A stretch of 64,000 nucleotides of DNA, taken from positions 21,055,218-21,119,217 of the forward strand of contig CM056391.1 of the NCBI GenBank assembly GCA_029718625.1, read 5' to 3'. This DNA comes from Synaphobranchus kaupii. Its lineage: Eukaryota > Chordata > Actinopteri > Anguilliformes > Synaphobranchidae. Made by a program: the position numbers and the translations under genes. This document shows positions 62,600-64,000 of this stretch, in pieces (position 1 is the stretch's first letter; each line of letters begins with the position of its first letter). A model generated the notes under the pieces. It was given only the letters and a program-made list of their open reading frames with translations, was not told the origin of the DNA and searched no databases.

Positions 62600-63040
62600 T
62601 ATATATACAGTACTGTGCAAATGTCTTAGGCACCCTAGATTTTTTATGTAGATTTTTTCTTAGATGTTTATTTTTTGTCTTCTGCATTAGTGTGTCAGTA
62701 GAAAAGAGCAAATTGTAGATTTCCAAACATTGATTTTCCAAAAACTTAATTGAACTTTCGTCAGAGAAAAGAAGAACAAGGAGTTCTGCAACAAATGGTA
62801 TGGTCTCCACAGAGGCCTGTTCTCAACATCACCGAGGCTGTCTGGGATTACCTGGACAGACAGAAGCAAGCGAGACAGCCAAATTCTGCAGAAGAACAGT
62901 GGCAAGTTCTCCAAAATGCTTGGAATAATCTACAAGCTGATTTTCTTATAAAACTGAACAACAGTGTACCGTAGAGAGTTGATGCTGTTTTAAAGGGAAA
63001 GGGTGGTCACACCAAATATTGATTTGATTCAGTTTTTTAT
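62600..63040 (+). mobile_element. Tc1/mariner element, internally deleted
   Basis: It begins at a (TA) run with ACAGTACTGTGCAAATGTCT and TAGGCACCC, the terminal repeat of a widespread fish Tc1 group. At 62765-62985 the plus strand encodes the transposase C-terminus: MVWSPQRPVLNITEAVWDYL, then SAEEQWQVLQNAWNNL. The N-terminal two thirds are deleted, and the D of SPDLN has become V. The tail keeps GTGGTCACACCAAATATTGA. The right terminal repeat is not found, because the next Tc1 copy starts there. Confidence 0.75.
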
Positions 63041-63043
63041 TGT

Positions 63044-63470
63044 TTACTGTTCTTTGTAGTGAATTGTTTGATGTTTAGAAACCCAGAGAAGTCGGCGGCG
63101 TTTCTGGATGTTGTTGACATATGGCTTACACTTTGCATAGTAAAGTCTTAACTTGCATTTGTAGATGCAGCGACAATCTGTATTTACTGACAAGGGTTTT
63201 CCAAAGTATTCCCGAGCCCATGTGGTTATATTCATTGCAGAAGCATATCGGTTTTTAATACAGTGTCGTCTGAGGGATCAAAGGTCACGGGTATTCAATA
63301 TTGTTTTTCGGCCTTGCCCTTTATGCAGGGAGATTTCTCCAGATTCTCTGAATCTTTTAATAATATTATGGACTGTAGATGGTGAACTCCCTAATTTCCT
63401 TGCAATCGTGCATTGAGAAACGTTATTCTTAAACTGTTGGACTATTCGCTCACGCCTTCGCGGATGCTCC
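63044..63470 (-). pseudogene. Tc1-like transposase N-terminal half, minus strand
   Basis: The minus strand reads RIVQQFKNNVSQCTIARKLG, STVHNIIKRFRESGEIS (first helix-turn-helix), then HKGQGRKTILNTRDL, a TGA stop, SLRRHCIKNRYASAMNITTW (second helix-turn-helix) and CRCIYKCKLRLYYAKCKPY to NIQKRRRLLW. This is the DNA-binding half of a Tc1/mariner transposase. The DDE catalytic half is missing after about 63060. It faces the neighbouring Tc1 copy. Upstream (63470-63560) the non-coding leader with CACCTGTTTACCTGTGGAAT belongs to the same family. Confidence 0.8.
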
Positions 63471-63738
63471 TTTTATACCCAGTCATGATAGCATCACCTG
63501 TTGCCTATTCACCTGTTTACCTGTGGAATGTTCCAAACAGAATGGTCCATGTGACATATGCTTTTGTTCATCAACAACCCATGCCATTAGTCATGCCCGA
63601 TAACTTATGGCACCTAGATGTCCGGTCAGGGAGGGCTGAGGCCTGTCCAAAGATCAGCCCTCACCTGCTACACCAAATAATTTATCACTACACACACATG
63701 TCTAATTACTCTTATAGGACAAATCTCAGAACGCATCA

Positions 63739-63790
63739 ATATATATATATATATATATATATACAGTATACTGTATATATATATATATAT
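63739..63790. repeat. (TA)n with central palindrome
   Basis: TA repeats flank TACAGTATACTGTA, a perfect palindrome resembling two Tc1 ends (CAGT) joined head to head. Confidence 0.85.
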
Positions 63791-63794
63791 TTGA

Positions 63795-64000
63795 AGATGG
63801 GCTGCTGGCACCACCTTCCTGAATTGGTGGGTTGGGGTGCTGGTCCCTGGGTATACTCATGAACATGCAAAACTCCCAAAAAAGAGATCTACTACTCATA
63901 TAATTATGACATTGATTTATTGTGCAGAGTAATGTCCACAAAGCTGACGCATTTCGACAGAATGCTCTGAGGAAGACACTGTCGAAACGCATCAGCATTG
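63795..64000 (-). mobile_element. Penelope-like tail, cut by window edge
   Basis: Read on the minus strand: GAAATGCGTCAGC, then AATAAA, then GGGACCAGCACCCC. This is the same order as at 8941-9150. The outer 63943-63999 is a near-perfect inverted repeat (GCTGACGCATTTCGACAG / CTGTCGAAACGCATCAGC, two mismatches), so hammerhead-type sequences face both ways. Confidence 0.5.
63961..63999 (+). ncRNA. Hammerhead ribozyme-like motif (type I, minimal stem III)
   Basis: Stem I pairs AATGCT (63961-63966) with AGCATT (63994-63999), six Watson-Crick pairs. CTGAGGA (63967-63973) fits the CUGANGA box. Stem II is GAC/GTC with loop ACT, after the same extra A seen in the 8953 copy. GAAA is at 63984-63987, the loop is CGCA, and T63992-C63993 take U16.1 and H17, so the predicted cut is after 63993. 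The stem I sequence differs from the 8953 copy at several pairs yet both pair fully. Activity is inferred only. Confidence 0.65.

Noticed and set aside
62640..62780. Minus-strand FSDESS motif resembling a Tc1 catalytic box
   Set aside because: The plus-strand sequence here is the known non-coding part of the same deleted Tc1 element, so the motif is a chance antisense reading.

Overview
The window looks like intergenic DNA of a ray-finned (actinopterygian) fish. It is AT-rich and mostly CpG-poor, carries (CA)n, (TG)n and (TA)n microsatellites, and holds a mix of transposon types typical of fish genomes: DIRS-like YR retrotransposon, PIF/Harbinger, hAT and piggyBac-type TTAA elements, Tc1-like elements, an L2-type LINE tail, tRNA-derived SINEs, Penelope-like tails and solo LTRs. 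I found no host protein-coding exon, rRNA or intact tRNA gene. The species cannot be fixed from the sequence alone.

Layout. 1-188 is the cut end of an LTR-like repeat. 189-24.8 kb is mainly unique-looking non-coding DNA with microsatellites, one short CpG-dense patch (15764-15891), a Penelope-like tail carrying a hammerhead-ribozyme-like fold (8953-8996), and a TTAA-flanked palindromic element (21216-21880). At 24.8-26.9 kb a 1.3-kb solo LTR (TSD CATAT) with an internal 24-bp minisatellite lies beside a 735-bp hAT foldback element (8-bp TSD GTATACAG). At 28-30.3 kb there are MITE and L2 fragments. 30541-33346 is a 2.8-kb C/A-rich minisatellite with a 688-bp higher-order period, followed by two related SINE copies. 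33.8-38.9 kb is unique-looking. 38.9-41.7 kb is a composite, internally repeated unclassified element holding tRNA-like heads and a small solo LTR. 43.25-45.1 kb is a TIR element with subterminal repeats and a nested TTAA MITE. 45.3-48.5 kb is a degraded DIRS-like element (RT thumb, RNase H, tyrosine recombinase, inverted termini). A Tc1 fragment follows at 49.3 kb.

The most layered part is 53.4-58.8 kb. It holds a Harbinger end, a Penelope-like tail with a decayed hammerhead motif, and a Myb/SANT-like Harbinger accessory gene that has been split by a 2.03-kb LTR-like insertion (TSD ACGCC). That LTR has several internal tandem repeats. From 60.1 kb to the end are a SINE, an intron-containing Gypsy/Ginger-type integrase pseudogene with an inverted duplication, a 173-bp satellite whose monomers carry a long palindrome, two Tc1-like remnants in opposite orientation, and a second hammerhead-ribozyme-like fold at the window edge (63961-63999).

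Nothing here forms a working multi-gene system. Every recognisable coding piece is a broken transposon gene. The most interesting signals are the two hammerhead-like folds whose stem I sequences differ but still pair, the palindromic satellite, and the readable nesting history of the Harbinger/LTR region. All family names come from recalled motifs, not from a search.
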